The position numbers and the translations under genes are program-made. Shown here one piece after another: positions 22,674-35,113 of a DNA stretch of 64,000 nucleotides (positions are counted from its first letter, which is position 1; the number at the start of each line of letters is the position of its first letter). This DNA is from Hemileia vastatrix (taxonomy: Eukaryota; Basidiomycota; Pucciniomycetes; Pucciniales; Zaghouaniaceae). The DNA lies in the NCBI GenBank assembly GCA_030280995.1, contig JASXTE010000012.1:5961001-6025000 (forward strand), in the 5' to 3' direction. The notes below the pieces were generated by a model. That model searched no databases. It was not told the origin of the DNA and worked only from the letters and a program-made list of their open reading frames with translations.

Positions 22674-24304
22674 TCAATTATCCGAGACTTGAATATCTTG
22701 AACTGAGGCTTGAGGAGGACTGATAGGCACAATCATATTTGACCAATCCATGCATTTTTCAGTAGATTCCTTCGTATTTTTAGTGGTACATATAACGCCT
22801 TTCTCTTCAGATATCTGGTGCGCTGATCTCAAATCATCTTGCCTGAAAAGCTGATATTTGGTGTTCCCTTTATGGATCCAATCTAATTGAGAGGACTCTA
22901 CAGTGGAAGCTGCCTTCAGTTTGGGAGTGTGAAACTTTAGGCCACTTAATACGAGTGATAAGACATGGAGTGGGAAAAACAAGAAAAAATTAGTGATGGA
23001 AGCGTTTTTCAAACTCCTGTAGGGCCACATTGGAAAGTTCCAGACTGTCAGAGAGGAAGAAGACACATGTGATTCTGTTTGATGTTTGTCAGTGGCATAA
23101 AAAGAAGTTGGATCGAGAAAAATAACTTGAAGCCCACCTTTCGAAAATGATTGATTCTCAATCTGACCCATTAATGAATTTTCATCTCTATAATCAAACG
23201 AGGTATTCAAATCGGAATCGCTGCTATGATTTCCAGAATAATAACCAATACTTGTGGCTTTCAACATGTGGTTCACCAATTTACTCAAAACATGAATCGG
23301 ACTTTTGCGCAACTGTTTGTTTTCTTCCTTTAAACTTTTCAAGAGTTGCTCATCTTCTGCTAGCTTTCGGTTAACTTCGTTGAGGCAAGTTTGCAGATCT
23401 AAAAAGCGTTCTTCAGAAGTTAGGCGGAAAGACTCATCCGATTTAACAGAACGCTTGACTGCCTTGGAGAGCTGATCCAAGGGCAAATTAAGTTGCTCCC
23501 TGAGGCCTTTGACTTCCATTTTAGTTGCACTACGTTGCTGGATCGAATTTAACTCTTCGCGGAGTCGTTCGATGTCTTTTTTCAAGTCTAATGCAGCCGG
23601 AAGTGGATGCTCAAGTTGAGATTGTAAGTAAGAAACTCTTAATAAAATCAAGTGATGAAAATGGCTGAGGGGCTTAATGAGTGAAGCCATACTGTAGAGC
23701 ACTACTGAGGTAGAGTTCAAGTAATGCGCCGAGGAGGAAAGGGATGTGCGGAACCAATTGAGGAGAATGGCGCCAAAAATGGGGGAAATCATTGCGAAAA
23801 GAAATGACACCATCTCCGTCACTTGAAGTTCAGAGGTAAAAGCAGACGGGTTGGGCCAGACAGGCAGCTCAGAGCCTGTTTGGCGAGCAGCATCAAGGAT
23901 TCGCATTGTGCGTGAGGCAGTATATATCGTCCAAGGAACTGTGATAAAAGTTACCACAATATTTTCAACGATGATCAGGGTCAATGGTCAAACCAATCAC
24001 GGAAACAGAAAAGAAAAAAAAGTTCACTTTTAGCGGACTGGTAAAGGAAAAAGCTTGTCAAGAGGGCCATCAATCCATTAGTCCACATGGCAGCATCGCC
24101 GAAAAGGATGCCACCCAAACTAGGACCCAGGACAAAGACCAAGGGAAACCAGTGTGAGCCACCGAGGTGGTGCTGCTCCTCAACAAGTTTTTCAATCTCA
24201 TGAATTTCAATTTCCGGTGGATCAGCAGCAGCAAAAGGAGCGCCAGGCTGCGGGGAAAGGGGAGATTTTGGTTTTCGAGGACGAAGGGCAGGAGTGTTGG
24301 TCAT
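22674..24304 (-). CDS. 513-aa multi-pass membrane protein with central coiled coil
   Basis: Two exons, 24304-24028 and 23938-22674, are joined by an 89-nt GT-AG intron (donor GTGAAC, acceptor TATCACAG) that keeps the frame (...YQSAK|IPWTIYTASR...). Predicted hydrophobic segments lie at about residues 52-69 (WFPLVFVLGPSLGGILFG), 73-89, 134-154 (MVSFLFAMISPIFGAILLNW), 170-195 and 407-425. Residues 205-305 are Leu/Glu/Lys/Gln-rich with heptad spacing, a likely coiled coil. The N-terminus is proline-rich and cytosolic in style. The IPW-IYTASR-RIL block resembles conserved fungal proteins of unknown function, as far as I can recall. There is no enzyme motif. It probably acts as an organelle or ER membrane scaffold, which is inference only. 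Codon use is richer in GC than its surroundings, as expected for a real gene. Confidence 0.82.
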
Positions 24305-27300
24305 GCTGCCGAGCGAAGACGAGGGTCAAGAAAACAAGCGAGCTCATTTCCCTCTTGAGCCTGCCACGTGATCTCTTCACCTCGTCTCAAAGTAGAAATC
24401 CACAACTCTGGTCAACTTTGTTGTTCCAAGCACTCAGCACCAGCCTCTCTCACTAGGAAAAATGTCATAGATGTTCTTTTAAGTTATCATATAAATTGCT
24501 TATTTTGGTTATTGTACCGGATATTAAAACATTAAGACAAAATCGAATTTTTTTTTATCAGCTTCAGTTCACTTTCTGGTATCAAACAAGTCTTCCCCAT
24601 TAGTTTTAGAGAAAAATATGTTCTATTTTTGTTTTATTATTTCATAAAACCTCAGCCAACTTGCAGCATGAAGGGTAAGGTAGAAAGTATAAAGTATCCC
24701 CTGGGGGCTCAGAAATTCCCAGATGATTTGCAACAGCAAAAACATTTAGTAATAGTTTACAACCAGCAACTTGATCATCCTCTGTAGAAATCTCACTGGA
24801 TTGATCTCTTTTCCGAGCACAAGGATGAGATAAATCAATTATGGGTGGCCCTCCCACTATTTTTCTTAGTTAAGTGGTTGGAGCTGCTCACATGTCATTA
24901 GTTGTTGCTAGTTTGAATCTTGCAAGCGACCTTATTCTTTTCCATTCCTTGACACAATCAGCTTAGTCGCGACAAAATGAAGTGTAGTTGTCAATAGAAT
25001 TATGCGGATCGGCTTTCGACCGATCAAAAAAAATTAAAATTTCGCGACTTTGTTTCCATGTCTTCAGATCCTGCTGTATTTCATTAAGTGGAACAACATA
25101 AGTCTGTAATTAGATATCATTTTATACATATAAAATCAGTTTATCACACCTTAAAGTTCTCTGTCTAACTAGAAAGGTGTCTTATCATTTTTCTTTTAAG
25201 CTCATTATTTATAAGCTGATAATTGAAAATGCATTGGTTAATTGTAATATCTATCGTCACAGCAACTTTGAATCGTGATGCCACCAGCTTTCCGCTCCAG
25301 AAATCTATTTCTCCAGATATCAGATTCTATTCTTTTTCTAATTGGTATTCCAATGAATCTTGAAAATACTTTCCGGTATAGTACATACGCAATTTATTTG
25401 ATGATCTTTTTTTAAAGTGTGTGAGGAAAAAATCTAAAAAATACTACCAGATGTTTTGAACATTTTGATGAGTTTTTACAGCAATTGTGCTTTAAAGCTT
25501 AAAGAAAATAACTCAGAGGCTAACCCCAAGTCCATTGTCTTACTTTTAAAAAAGTTCATAATAAATGCTTGTAGAAAGAGAGGGAGTCTGCAATTCCGGA
25601 TAACGTTTTATAGGATTAGATATTAGAATACAGTAAAATTGGCAGGTCTTTCTGTCAGTAATTTTACTTGTGCCACCATTTTGTCTAGAAGTTTCAACTG
25701 TGTCTTTGTGATGTCTCTTGAGAAAATTGATATGACTTTGTGGTTTAAAAAAGGCCAAATAGTTGAGACAACCTGTCTGTATAGACATTATTGTTTGTTA
25801 AATTGATAAGCATTGCCCCTTATTCAATTTAAAATATACTGTCTTCCACATTTATGATAAGTTATCTAAAGAGAATATCTCAAAGAAAGAGGGGCTTTTT
25901 ATGAGTCTAAAATACATTAAGTTTTTCAATCACAGACAAAGAAACAAAGAAGTATCATATGATAAAGCAGAAGTTACAGCTAACTCAGAAAAGCTTACGG
26001 CTTTTGCTAATTTTTGTTTCCTCTTGTAGCACTTCTAGATGTGAGTTCAGAACAGCACAACTGGTGCATTTTCCTCTTTGGATTGTCTTAACCTTGGTTC
26101 CACAAGGTTAGTTAGCCTAAATGCATATTTTGAGGGAAGCAAGAAAGAAAATCATTTTCAGAAGGCTGGAGACTTCTCTGAATTAGCTGTGAATCATGAG
26201 ATGGTCCAAATTTTAAGACTGAAGATTATAGCTCTTGAATGGTAGATTACAAAACATGTTGAAATTATTAAATGAATGGCAAAACTAGACTCGACCTATT
26301 TTCAGAATACTGTCTAGTACCCCCCAATAAATACAAGTCACTTCAATGCATTTTTTTAATTAGAGAGGCTTCAAATTTTATTTATGACATTGTCTGTTCC
26401 AAATTTATCAAGTGTATTTGTTATCTTTATACCGGAAATTCCCTTCCCGATGGAGAAAAAATTTCGTCAAGTCCGTTTCGCGTTTTACAAATTTACATGG
26501 ATTACTCATCAACAATGTTATTTTGTAACGTACTCAGATATTTACAGGCATTGGCATTAATTGTGAATACTCAAGTGTATCCAACCACTTGATTTTGTCT
26601 TTACTTATCAACACTCCTTTTATTTCAGTTTCGAGAGATCAAGCATCGGATATTTCTCAAGAGAGTAAAATGGCGAAAAATGCCAGCCAGGAGGGATCAG
26701 TTTCCACATTCGCAAAAAAAAAAAAAAAAAAAAAGAAAAAAAGAAAAGAAAAGAAAAATCTTCATCTTCACATGAAATGAGATTGTAATTTTCCTTTCCT
26801 TATCTTTTATCATTTATAAAATTCATTAATTTTCATTTCTAAAGTGAATATAATAGAACTACTGAAAACTTCACTACATAATTTTTTTATTCAATATAAA
26901 ACATTATTAGCCGCCATGTAGGGTACACAAGTTAAAATATATTCTTAACAATTTCATGCTTTCAAAAATAAAAAAATTATTTGGAAATTATTTTGAGTAT
27001 TAAATTAGACCACCTTCTCACCTATGATGCACAAATTAAAATAATTGCCTCTTGAAAAGGCTTTTGAGTTACAAGATAGCTTCATTAATTATCGGATAAG
27101 TTAATGGTTGTTGAAATAAGATTGATAACAACAGCGTTCAACTTGAAAATTATTAAATATTCTTGTTTGAGGGGCCACCGTTTTTTGAAATCTAGACCAG
27201 GACAATTTTATTTAGTATAACCAGAGAAACGTCTAAGTTGTTCTTTGCTTTCATTCTTAATAACTATTGCTGCCCTCCTGGTTTTCATAATAGATTTAAA

Positions 27301-27640
27301 CCAAAATATTGAAGCGGAACTCTTCATTCTGGAATTCTCTAGTTTACAACATATGACTTATCGTTTGTAACAAAAACCTAAATTGCCAAGGCTAATGAGT
27401 CCAGCTGACAGTTTAAACAATTACTACATCATCTGAAGCACGTGAATTCAATTCAAGAATTTCTATTGTTTACTTCAATGGAGTAGTGCTCTCATGGCCT
27501 TCCTTTAACAAGCATATAAATTGATAGATAAAGAGCATGTTAGCTCATCCTCACGTTCTTCAATATACCATTTGCATTGCCTTCCAAGTCAAATCATCTT
27601 CATCGAGCCCTTTCACATTCTTTCAAAATCGGAATGAATT
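24305..27640. other. Intergenic DNA, no supported gene
   Basis: CT-rich DNA just right of 24305 is the likely promoter of the membrane-protein gene. The ORF 26272-26592 (106 codons, plus) and minus ORFs at 24642-24857 and 25546-25788 lack family resemblance and splice context. A 21-base A run and A/G tract lies at 26717-26757. Confidence 0.45.
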
Positions 27641-27676
27641 TTCAACTCGGTAAGCTAACATGAAAACTTGTTCATC

Positions 27677-28327
27677 ATGTTTCAACATGCTGATACGAAA
27701 CGCTATTTTTATGGATTCATAGATAGCCAGTTGGTAGTTGCAAGAATAGAAGATTTGATGGCACTAATGAAAACATTTAGTCCTGTAAACAGAAGAAGCG
27801 AGCCTCCAACCATTTTCAATCCCATTCCGTCAAGCCAATATGAATTTTTATTTCCTGATAATGATGCGTGTATAATACGGTTTGTTCAGAGGCTGTGATA
27901 GTTTGATATAAAGGAAGAATCATAACAGTCGCGGCAGCTTCAATCTTGGCTAATTCCCACAGCTTCAATCAATTTACAGATCTTCACTTGTCCCGAATTC
28001 TCGGCGTTATTTAATTTGTGGTTTGATCAGAAGCTACATTCCATTGCTAGATCGCATCTCTGATTGTAATTGAAAATTCAGTATTATTCATGCATCGCAA
28101 ATTTCGGTGGCTGATCAGTTGGCATAATTTCTTTGACTTTAGACGAGGAACCCAGAACACATTCAATTATTTTTGATGAGGATTCTATTCGCGTGCTTCT
28201 GTTTTGGTGTCAGATTACTGCAGAAAAGGACATTATGTTTCCGGATGGAATAAACAACGAGTTAGTTCAGCGTGAATATAAACGTTGGGAGAATGATTGT
28301 AAGAAAATTTTAGCTCTTTCTCATTAG
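27677..28327 (+). CDS. Unrecognised gene candidate, two open segments
   Basis: The first segment starts at ATG 27677 (MFQHADTKRYFYGF...) and stays open to 27898. The second runs 28143-28327 (DEEPRTHSIIFDEDSIRVLLFWCQ...NDCKKILALSH, stop), entered after a convincing acceptor CTTTGACTTTAG at 28131-28142. Both have protein-like composition and host-like base use, unlike the flanking AT-rich DNA. I could not find a donor in the first segment with the phase the second needs, so a further exon or a separate gene is possible. A nearby ATG at 27634 opens MNFQL then GTAAGC, another candidate first exon. Function unknown. Confidence 0.45.
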
Positions 28328-29311
28328 ACTAATGTTTTGAGTCTGAAAGCAACTCTTCAAACCAGATTTTGAGTGGTTGTCAAGACGCCGTGAGTTCGCC
28401 AATCAAGTGATGGATTTGGCTTTACTTACTGGAAACCGAGAATTCCATCAAAAGTGTTACTGTATGATGTATCCACCACCGTAACAAATTGAAGCTAACT
28501 TATGGAAATATAGTTACAAGGTACAGTCGATGGTATATGTTTCAGAATAATATTGAAAGGGATCAATGAATGAAGTTGAGAGAAATGATTCTTAAAGAGC
28601 TAGAAATCGTTGAGATAATTCACTAAGACTAGTTTTCTACAGTCCTTTCTTCATAAATCATTTTTTCATTCGCTTCTTTCCGCCTTTTTTATTATTGTCT
28701 TATTGACTCCAAGCACCATATTATTGCTAGATCTATTACATCTATGTTAATGAGATGCTATCTGATGAATTATTTACTAGTTCTTTGTAGTATGATTGCA
28801 TAAATATGGGACACAAGTCGTATGATGACATATTAACTATATAGGTGCACTTTTTTCTTCCATTTCTCCATCAAGTAAGTTTATAAAACCATAAAAATGA
28901 AATTGAATTATAAAAACCAACCAGAGAGAGAGTTTTCTGGGTTGGAAACAGCTGATTTAATATGATTTGATTAAACAAAATCTATTTATAAAGGAGGTTA
29001 CGTTCACTAATCAAAATAGGAAGAGAAAAAGATGGTCAAAGAGGTCAGACTGTGATAGAATTCGGATTCCCTATAAAATAAAATAAGAGCTAGATCAATA
29101 TAACGATCTGCCACAGTATGTGGTCTATGTGCCGCCTTTACCTATTTATCAAAACAAAATAAGCAAATAAAACAAATATGAATATTATTATTATTATTGT
29201 TGTTGAGCGAGAAAGAAAGACAAGGGACAAATGGGACATATGGAACCCCAATATATATGTTAGTTCCTCACTCAACAATATCGGTATGAATGAATAGCAC
29301 ATAGATAGAAA
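28328..29311. other. Intergenic DNA left of Copia-1
   Basis: No supported gene. A short (ATT)n/(TTG)n microsatellite lies at 29184-29203. It ends in AGAAA (29307-29311), the left copy of the Copia-1 target duplication. Confidence 0.5.
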
Positions 29312-29472
29312 TGTTAAGTCACTAGGGCTATGTACTTAGTTATGTGTGCAAATGTATATATAGTCTGTAGTCGCGGCGTCCCCTGTTCTCCGGTTCTTTC
29401 CGGAGTTCTACAGGCTGACACCGTGCTACAGGTAAAGTAATGAATGTTATGGGTTCTTTCCGGAGTTCTACA
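29312..29472 (+). repeat. 5' LTR of Copia-1 (161 bp)
   Basis: It runs TGTTAAGTCACTAGG...GTTCTACA. It holds two copies of TTCTTTCCGGAGTTCTACAG and a module GGCTGACACCGTGCTACA between them. Confidence 0.9.
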
Positions 29473-29490
29473 GGTTATGGGCTGTACCCG
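29473..29490 (+). promoter_or_regulatory. Copia-1 primer binding site (half initiator tRNA-Met type)
   Basis: GGTTATGGGCTGTACCC directly abuts the LTR end. GGTTATGGGC is complementary to the anticodon loop region of initiator tRNA-Met, as in Drosophila copia, rather than to a tRNA 3' end. Confidence 0.75.
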
Positions 29491-29571
29491 CGGGCATTGA
29501 AATGTTAGCCAATAAAAACTCCACAATGTTAGCGACACTAGGAACATTAGTAGCCGAAAGACCCCCAGCGC

Positions 29572-31100
29572 ATGTCTGAAAAAGACGTACCTTCAACCCG
29601 TGCTGGTAAAATAAAACTCACCCGTTTGATCTCTAATCAGGAGCTTAAAAGCCTTGGAATCACATCTACCAATCCTACTGACACTGCCCCTCGCGTAACT
29701 TGCGCTTCGAATCACATACCCCTGCCCCTACTCTCACTCCCATCTCGGGCTCTCCTTCTTATTCACTTCAAAACCCCCCCTCACCTTGCGCCTCCTCCCC
29801 TAGCAAATCCTCCCCTGCCCCTCACCCCTCCCCTTCCTCACCTCACGCCTCCCCTCACGCCTCACCTCGCACCTCCTCCCCTGCCCCTCATCCCACCCCC
29901 TCCTCACCTTGTGACTCACCTTGCACCTCCTCCCACCCCCTCCTCACCTCGCGCCTCACCTCATGCCCCCTCCCCTGCCTCCACTTGTACCTCCCCTGTC
30001 CCTGCCTCCACCTATACCTCCACTGTCCCCACCTGTACCTGAATTAAATACTAAATACATTCCAACGGACTTGGCAACTAATCGCAAGCCGTCGGATAGC
30101 TTCTCCTCACCCATAGAAAATCTCACTCAAGCGATTGAGAGTCTGTCAATTAATCCAAAGCCTATCCTTCCTCCTACATCTGCCAGTGACAATAACATGG
30201 ACAATACTACAACGCCATCTGGGAGATCATGCTCACCCTTTAGACAGACCAATCTCCCTAGTACTTCACGCCCCTTGCCGCCTCACATGTCATTGCAACC
30301 TCATCATCCTCCTGTTAGCATGACTGAAAGGCAATGCACATTACGTAATGTCATTGAATTCACTAAGTCAATCCCCAATCTCGATGCAAATGGATGTAAC
30401 TACTCTGAATGGCATAGCAATGTACTAGCTCTGATTAAAGATTTTGTCGGCACCAGGGCCTACGCTATAAATGACAGTAATGGACCTGATGAGTATGAAG
30501 ACAGAGTCACCCACCTAATACTTGTTAACTCCATCTCCCCAAGTCTACGACAGGAAATATCAACTGATTGGAAGGCACGCCAAACTTATCTTCATATTAG
30601 CAAAAAATTTACCAGATCAAATCACACCTCTTCCATGACAGCAATTTTCAACTTCCTCAATCTAAAACAAACTCCGTTCACATCACAGTGAATATCTGAC
30701 TGCCTTCAACAAATATTTTGAAGCAATTGAACGGCAAGTAATTATTTTTGATCAGAATGTCTTCAAAGCTCTCATGTCACATGCGTTACTACCATCAACC
30801 CTGAAAGACCTTTATGTTGATTTATGTGTTGCTCTGGACAACCACCCTGACTCAAAGACGGTCATGTATGAAGATTTCTGCCAACTTATGCCAAGTTTAG
30901 TCCAAAACAGAACTGATAGAGAAGGAATGTCATCACCTGCTGCGACCCTTACTGTTGAACCATCCCTTCATGCTGCTGCTCAACATCAGAAGAAGACTGA
31001 ATCTTACAGGCCTCCTGGTGCACGTCCTAATTGCCATGAATGCCACTCAACTGCTCATATTGTGGCACACTGTCCATATAATCCACTTTCTTCCAACTTC
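29572..31100 (+). pseudogene. Copia-1 gag, broken
   Basis: It starts MSEKDVPSTRAGKIKLTRLI. It then enters a long C/T-rich proline microsatellite (about 29720-30030: repeats of 'cctcacctcgcgcctcac' type) where the frame slips. Capsid-like sequence follows (NVIEFTKSIPNLDANGCNYSEWHSNV, LRQEISTDWKA) to a stop at 30691. A third frame continues the capsid and reaches a CX2CX4HX4C zinc knuckle, CHECHSTAHIVAHC, at about 31036-31080. The proline repeat is unusually long and may itself be the source of decay. Gag packages the element RNA in cytoplasmic particles. Confidence 0.82.
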
Positions 31101-34100
31101 TCAGCTAAACTATACATTATGCGGGAACGTGCAACTGCATATGCTTCTGATCCTAATGCAAGAAACAAAAAAGTCTACATTCCATACAAACGCCCTCAAC
31201 GTGGCCCCATTCGTGCCAGAGATGTTCAAATTGAAGCTAATGAACTCACTATATTTGAACAAAACATTGAGGCGCTATATGAAATGGTGGACCATATTGA
31301 TCTGAATAGTGCTGAATGGTCTCCTGATGCTATCGCCAATAACTATGCTATTTTGGACAGTGGAGCAACTCATCATGTCACCGGCAATGTGAGCCTTCTC
31401 AGCAATTTAAAACTTCTTAAAAAACAGATTCCAGTCAAAGTGGCCACTAATAGTCCTTCTTCCTTCATCACTGGCATAGGAGATTTGAAAATTAAAGGGG
31501 ATGGTAAAATAGTCACTATTACCAATGTCTTCTATTGTCCAGATGTGAGGACAACTCTAATTTCTTTATTTGATTTAGTGAGATGTGGTTTCTGTTTTGG
31601 TTTATGTTCTGAAAATAAAAATTTGGGGATTTATATGAAAGAGGAATTGATTATGACTGGCCAGGTAGAGAATAACAGAAGAAGATGGGTCTTGGATGTA
31701 ATTAGTGTTAGTACTTGCAATCCAAATGATGTTCCTTCTTATTGCTATTCCTTGCACCCTTCATTACTTCGCACTGTAAAAAAGAATCATCATATCAATC
31801 GTCCACCTGCCACCAAAGGTTCCCTGATGGATTGGCATAGAAGACTAGGACATGTCAGCGTTGAAACCATCAGGAAAATAATCAATGCTGGTATGGGCAC
31901 TGGATTACCATTATCTATGCCTGCAGGTAAGATTGACTGTGAAGATTGTTTAATTGTGAAGAGCACTAGGAAACCATCAGCCACTCGTGAATCAAAGCCA
32001 GAATCATTAATGAGTTTAATTGTTGGAGATCTTGTTGGTCCCATGGATCCCACTATTCACAGTGCCAGATGGGCAGCAATGTTCAGAGAAAGCTCAACTT
32101 CATATGGTGAGGTTTTTTTACTAAATGCCAAATCTGAGGCAACTTCTTGTTTTTTTTCTTTCTATAAAAATTAGAAAATGTCACTGGGAAGAAGCTTCAG
32201 GTTTTGCGCACTGATGGAGGTGAGATGCACAGCAATAAAATGGCTCAGATCTTGGCAGACATTGGTGCTACTCATGAAGTTACATGCCCCCATCACCATG
32301 AGAAGAATGGAACAGCTGAAAGTTTTAACAGAACAGTTGGTGACATTGCAAGAACCATACTCCTTGCCAGCAAACTACCTGAATCATTCTGGGGTTTGGC
32401 ATACAAGTGGGTGGCTCATATTCACAATCCGATCCCTAATGTTAAAACAGGTTACAAAACCCCCATTCAACTACTATACAATGCCACCCCAAACTATTCC
32501 AACTTTTTCATCTTTGGTTAAACAGCGTTTGTCCATATCCAAAAAGAGACTCGCCAAAAACTTGATCAATGTGCTTTAATTTTTAAGTGTGTAGGTTATT
32601 CCTCAAAAAATGCTGGCTGGATTTTCTGACATAAGGAATCAAACAGCTTTTTTGAATCTGCAATGACTGTTTTCCCTGGTGAACAACTGCCTGCTCATAA
32701 CACTTCTTATCAACCAACATCATCCAAAGGATTTCTTGCTCATATACTCAATAATATGAAACTAGGCGATATAAAGGATGAGGAAACTCTTATCTCTCAG
32801 GAAAAATCTGTACATGAAACTGTTGAAAAAGGTTTGTCCCAATCATCCATTATTCCCAGAACGCATATGCAAGCTATGATCTCACCAGACAGTCGCAAGT
32901 GGGACCAAGCTTGCAAAATGGAACTACTAAATATGAAAGATATGGATGTATGGTATGAGGAGAAGCTCCCCCCTGGCGCCAAGCTCACCAATGCAAAATG
33001 GGTCTTCACAATCAAAAATCCTTCTTCCAAAACTCCAATCTACAAGGCACAATACGTTGCAAAAGGTTTTTTACAACAGTATGGTATTGATTTTACTGAA
33101 ACCTTTGCCCCAAATTCTACGTTTACTTCACAACACATTCTCCTCACTTTAGCAGCTTATCACAAATGGCCTGTCAAATCTTTTGATGTCACTGCTGCTT
33201 ACCTTCACAGTCCGATTGATGAAGCAATTTGGGTGTGACCTCCTGAAGGTTACCAACTACATGATGCTGGCAATGTGTTACGCTTAAAGAAAGCCCTATA
33301 TGGTACCAAGCAGGCAGCAAGATGCTGGTGGCTTCATATATCCAGCAAATTGGACTCTCTGGGGTATAAGGCAAGTCAGTATGATAAAAGTTTCTATGTT
33401 CTTAGGAAGAAGGATTGTTTGGGTGTGATATGGATACATGTTGATGATGGTATAGTTACTGGTAGTAGTGAGGAGGTGTTTAAGGGTTTGGAAGAAGGTT
33501 TGGATGGTAGTCTGAAAGTAAAATGGAATGATAGTGTTGATGGTATAGTAGGTGTTTCTATCAAAGAAGTTCTAGAAGGTTTTGATCTGCACAATTTCCA
33601 GCTCATTGACAAGATACCACGGACTCATAACCCCTCTGGATTAACCACAAGATCATCCTTAACAAACAACTTGGAAATCACCACTGCAAAGGACAATGAG
33701 GTATCTATAGAGACAACTAAATATCTCTCTATTTTAGGTGCTCTCAGTTATGTGGCAGTAGAAACTAGACCAGATCTGTCTTTCCCAGTCAATTTTTTGG
33801 CACGCTTCTCCGCCAAACCTACTGCCACCCACTGGATTGCACTCAATCACCTTCTTAGATATGTCCAGCACACTGCCACCCTTTGTCTTCACATTCACCC
33901 TGACCATAACTCACCACTTGAACTCCTATCCTTTTCTGATTCCACTTGGAATAACAAAGAATTCTCAAGAGCCCAACGTGGACACCTGCTACTCCTTAAC
34001 TCTTGCCCAATTGTATGGACATCAAGACGCCAGTTGACAGTAAGTGATTCATCATGCACTGCTGAATATGTGGCACTTGGTGGTGGTATGAAAGACGCAA

Positions 34101-34378
34101 TTTGGATCTCAAAATTGCTCAAAGATATCTTCCCCAATATTCCCCATATCAAGATCTTCTACAACAACAAAAGAGCAATTGCCAATGCAAAAGATAACCC
34201 TGGAAACAAGAGGACAAGGCATGTGGATAGGTGTTTCTATATTGTGAATGAAAAACTCTTTCTAAAGAAAGCAACATTGGAATGGGTTCCTACTGCTCAA
34301 ATGCAGGCTGATATACTCACAAAATCACTGGGCCCATCTCTAACAATGCTGAGAAGGAAGGATGTATGTGTGTGGTGA
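31101..34378 (+). pseudogene. Copia-1 pol: protease, integrase, RT, RNase H, broken
   Basis: The protease active site is DSGATHH (about 31358). The GAG-pre-integrase zinc finger is WHRRLGHVS...CEDCLIVKS (about 31832-31970). The integrase core runs to about 32520 with HHEKNGTAESFNRT, interrupted by a stop near 32172. RT shows WVFTIKNPS, YVAKGFLQQYGIDF..TFAP, AAYLHSPIDEAIWV, then a TGA at 33236, ALYGTKQA, and the catalytic HVDDGIV (usual YVDD; Tyr to His) near 33440. RNase H ends with RTRHVDRCFYIVNE and ADILTKSL. Breaks lie at about 32172, 32519, 32580-32660 and 33236. The enzyme set is recognisable but not translatable as one protein. Confidence 0.9.
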
Positions 34379-34500
34379 TGGGGTTATATTTCTCTTCTGT
34401 TATTTTTTCTCATTTCTTTTTATTTCCTTTTTCATTTTGGAGTTGGTTATGTTTGCATGGGGGGATATCAATAATATTTTTCATAACTAAGTGGGGGCGA

Positions 34501-34659
34501 TTCTAAGTCACTAGGACTATGTACTTAGTTATGTGTGCAAATTTATATAGTCTGTAGTCGGGGCGTCCCCTGTTCTCCGGTTCTTTCCGGAGTTCTACAG
34601 GTAAAGTAATGAATGTTATGGGTTCTTTCCGGAGTTCTACAGGCTGAAACCGTGCTACA
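34501..34659 (+). repeat. 3' LTR of Copia-1 (159 bp)
   Basis: Aligned to the 5' LTR, but it begins TTCTAAG instead of TGTTAAG, and the GGCTGAAACCGTGCTACA module is at its very end rather than in the middle. Confidence 0.88.
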
Positions 34660-34854
34660 AGAAACACCACAAAAAGGAAATGTGCATGTCCACGTCTAGA
34701 CACGTGTCAGAAGAAAAAGGAATAAACTACTAAATAAAGAAAGAAAATACAGCTACTGATAATTGGTGTTCTCACAGACTGCCTGGGAGATTTGAGTTAT
34801 TGAAAACAAGGAATTATAGTACAGTTCCCTAAAACAAGTTTTAATCACTGTTTA
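34660..34854. other. Unique DNA between Copia-1 and the split LTR
   Basis: It begins with the right AGAAA duplication and ends at GTTTA (34850-34854), which would be the left target duplication of the split LTR. No gene seen. Confidence 0.5.
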
Positions 34855-34953
34855 TGTCAGCCTGGATATTCCCAGGACTGAGTAACAATTGGTCATAAAT
34901 TATGTTAAACACATTAAGTACACATGGGAACAATAAATAAAGGTATACAAGAT
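34855..34953 (+). repeat. First 99 bp of a gypsy-family LTR, split by the giant Harbinger
   Basis: It starts TGTCAGCCTGGATATTCCCA and aligns with the LTR starts at 59446 and 6069 (minus). It stops at ...GTATACAAGAT exactly where AGGGGGTGTC begins. The remainder resumes at 62012 with GTATACATAAG. Confidence 0.9.
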
Positions 34954-34981
34954 AGGGGGTGTCAAACATTACCATTAACAC
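34954..34981 (+). repeat. Left terminal inverted repeat of giant Harbinger
   Basis: AGGGGGTGTCAAACATTACC followed by ATTAACAC. It matches the inverse of 61980-62008 and of the fragment end at 11863. Confidence 0.85.
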
Positions 34982-34986
34982 CATTC

Positions 34987-35101
34987 TGTTATGTACTCTA
35001 CTGGGCCGCATACTCATGTATATAACTTAAGACCATTTCCTAAAAGTAATTCATTCTATTCTCTTACCAAAACCTCCATATTCCCTTTTCCCGAGACACC
35101 A
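34987..35101 (+). repeat. 5' LTR of Copia-2
   Basis: TGTTATGTACTCTACTGGGC ... GAGACACCA, followed at once by the primer site. Confidence 0.9.
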
Positions 35102-35113
35102 GGTTATGGTCCC
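35102..35113 (+). promoter_or_regulatory. Copia-2 primer binding site
   Basis: GGTTATGGTCCC abuts the 5' LTR. It is the same half-tRNA-Met style as in Copia-1. Confidence 0.7.

Larger units (their letters stand above)
29312..34659 (+). mobile_element. Copia-1, full-length Ty1/copia retrotransposon, TSD AGAAA
   Basis: LTRs lie at 29312-29472 and 34501-34659, with a primer site right after the 5' LTR and AGAAA on both flanks (29307-29311 and 34660-34664). The internal order is gag, protease, integrase, reverse transcriptase, RNase H, which defines the Copia superfamily. Frameshifts and stops have killed it. A G-rich polypurine stretch GTGGGGGCGA precedes the 3' LTR (34491-34500). Confidence 0.93.

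Noticed and set aside
23939..24027. Two separate membrane-protein genes at 22674-23984 and 23981-24304
   Set aside because: An 89-nt GT-AG intron joins them in phase, and the apparent start of the downstream ORF is only a TTG.
26272..26592. 106-codon plus-strand ORF
   Set aside because: AT-rich composition, no family motifs, no splice or promoter context; likely chance.
29572..30047. Proline-rich 115-156 aa ORFs in overlapping frames
   Set aside because: They are shadows of a C/T microsatellite inside Copia-1 gag, not separate proteins.
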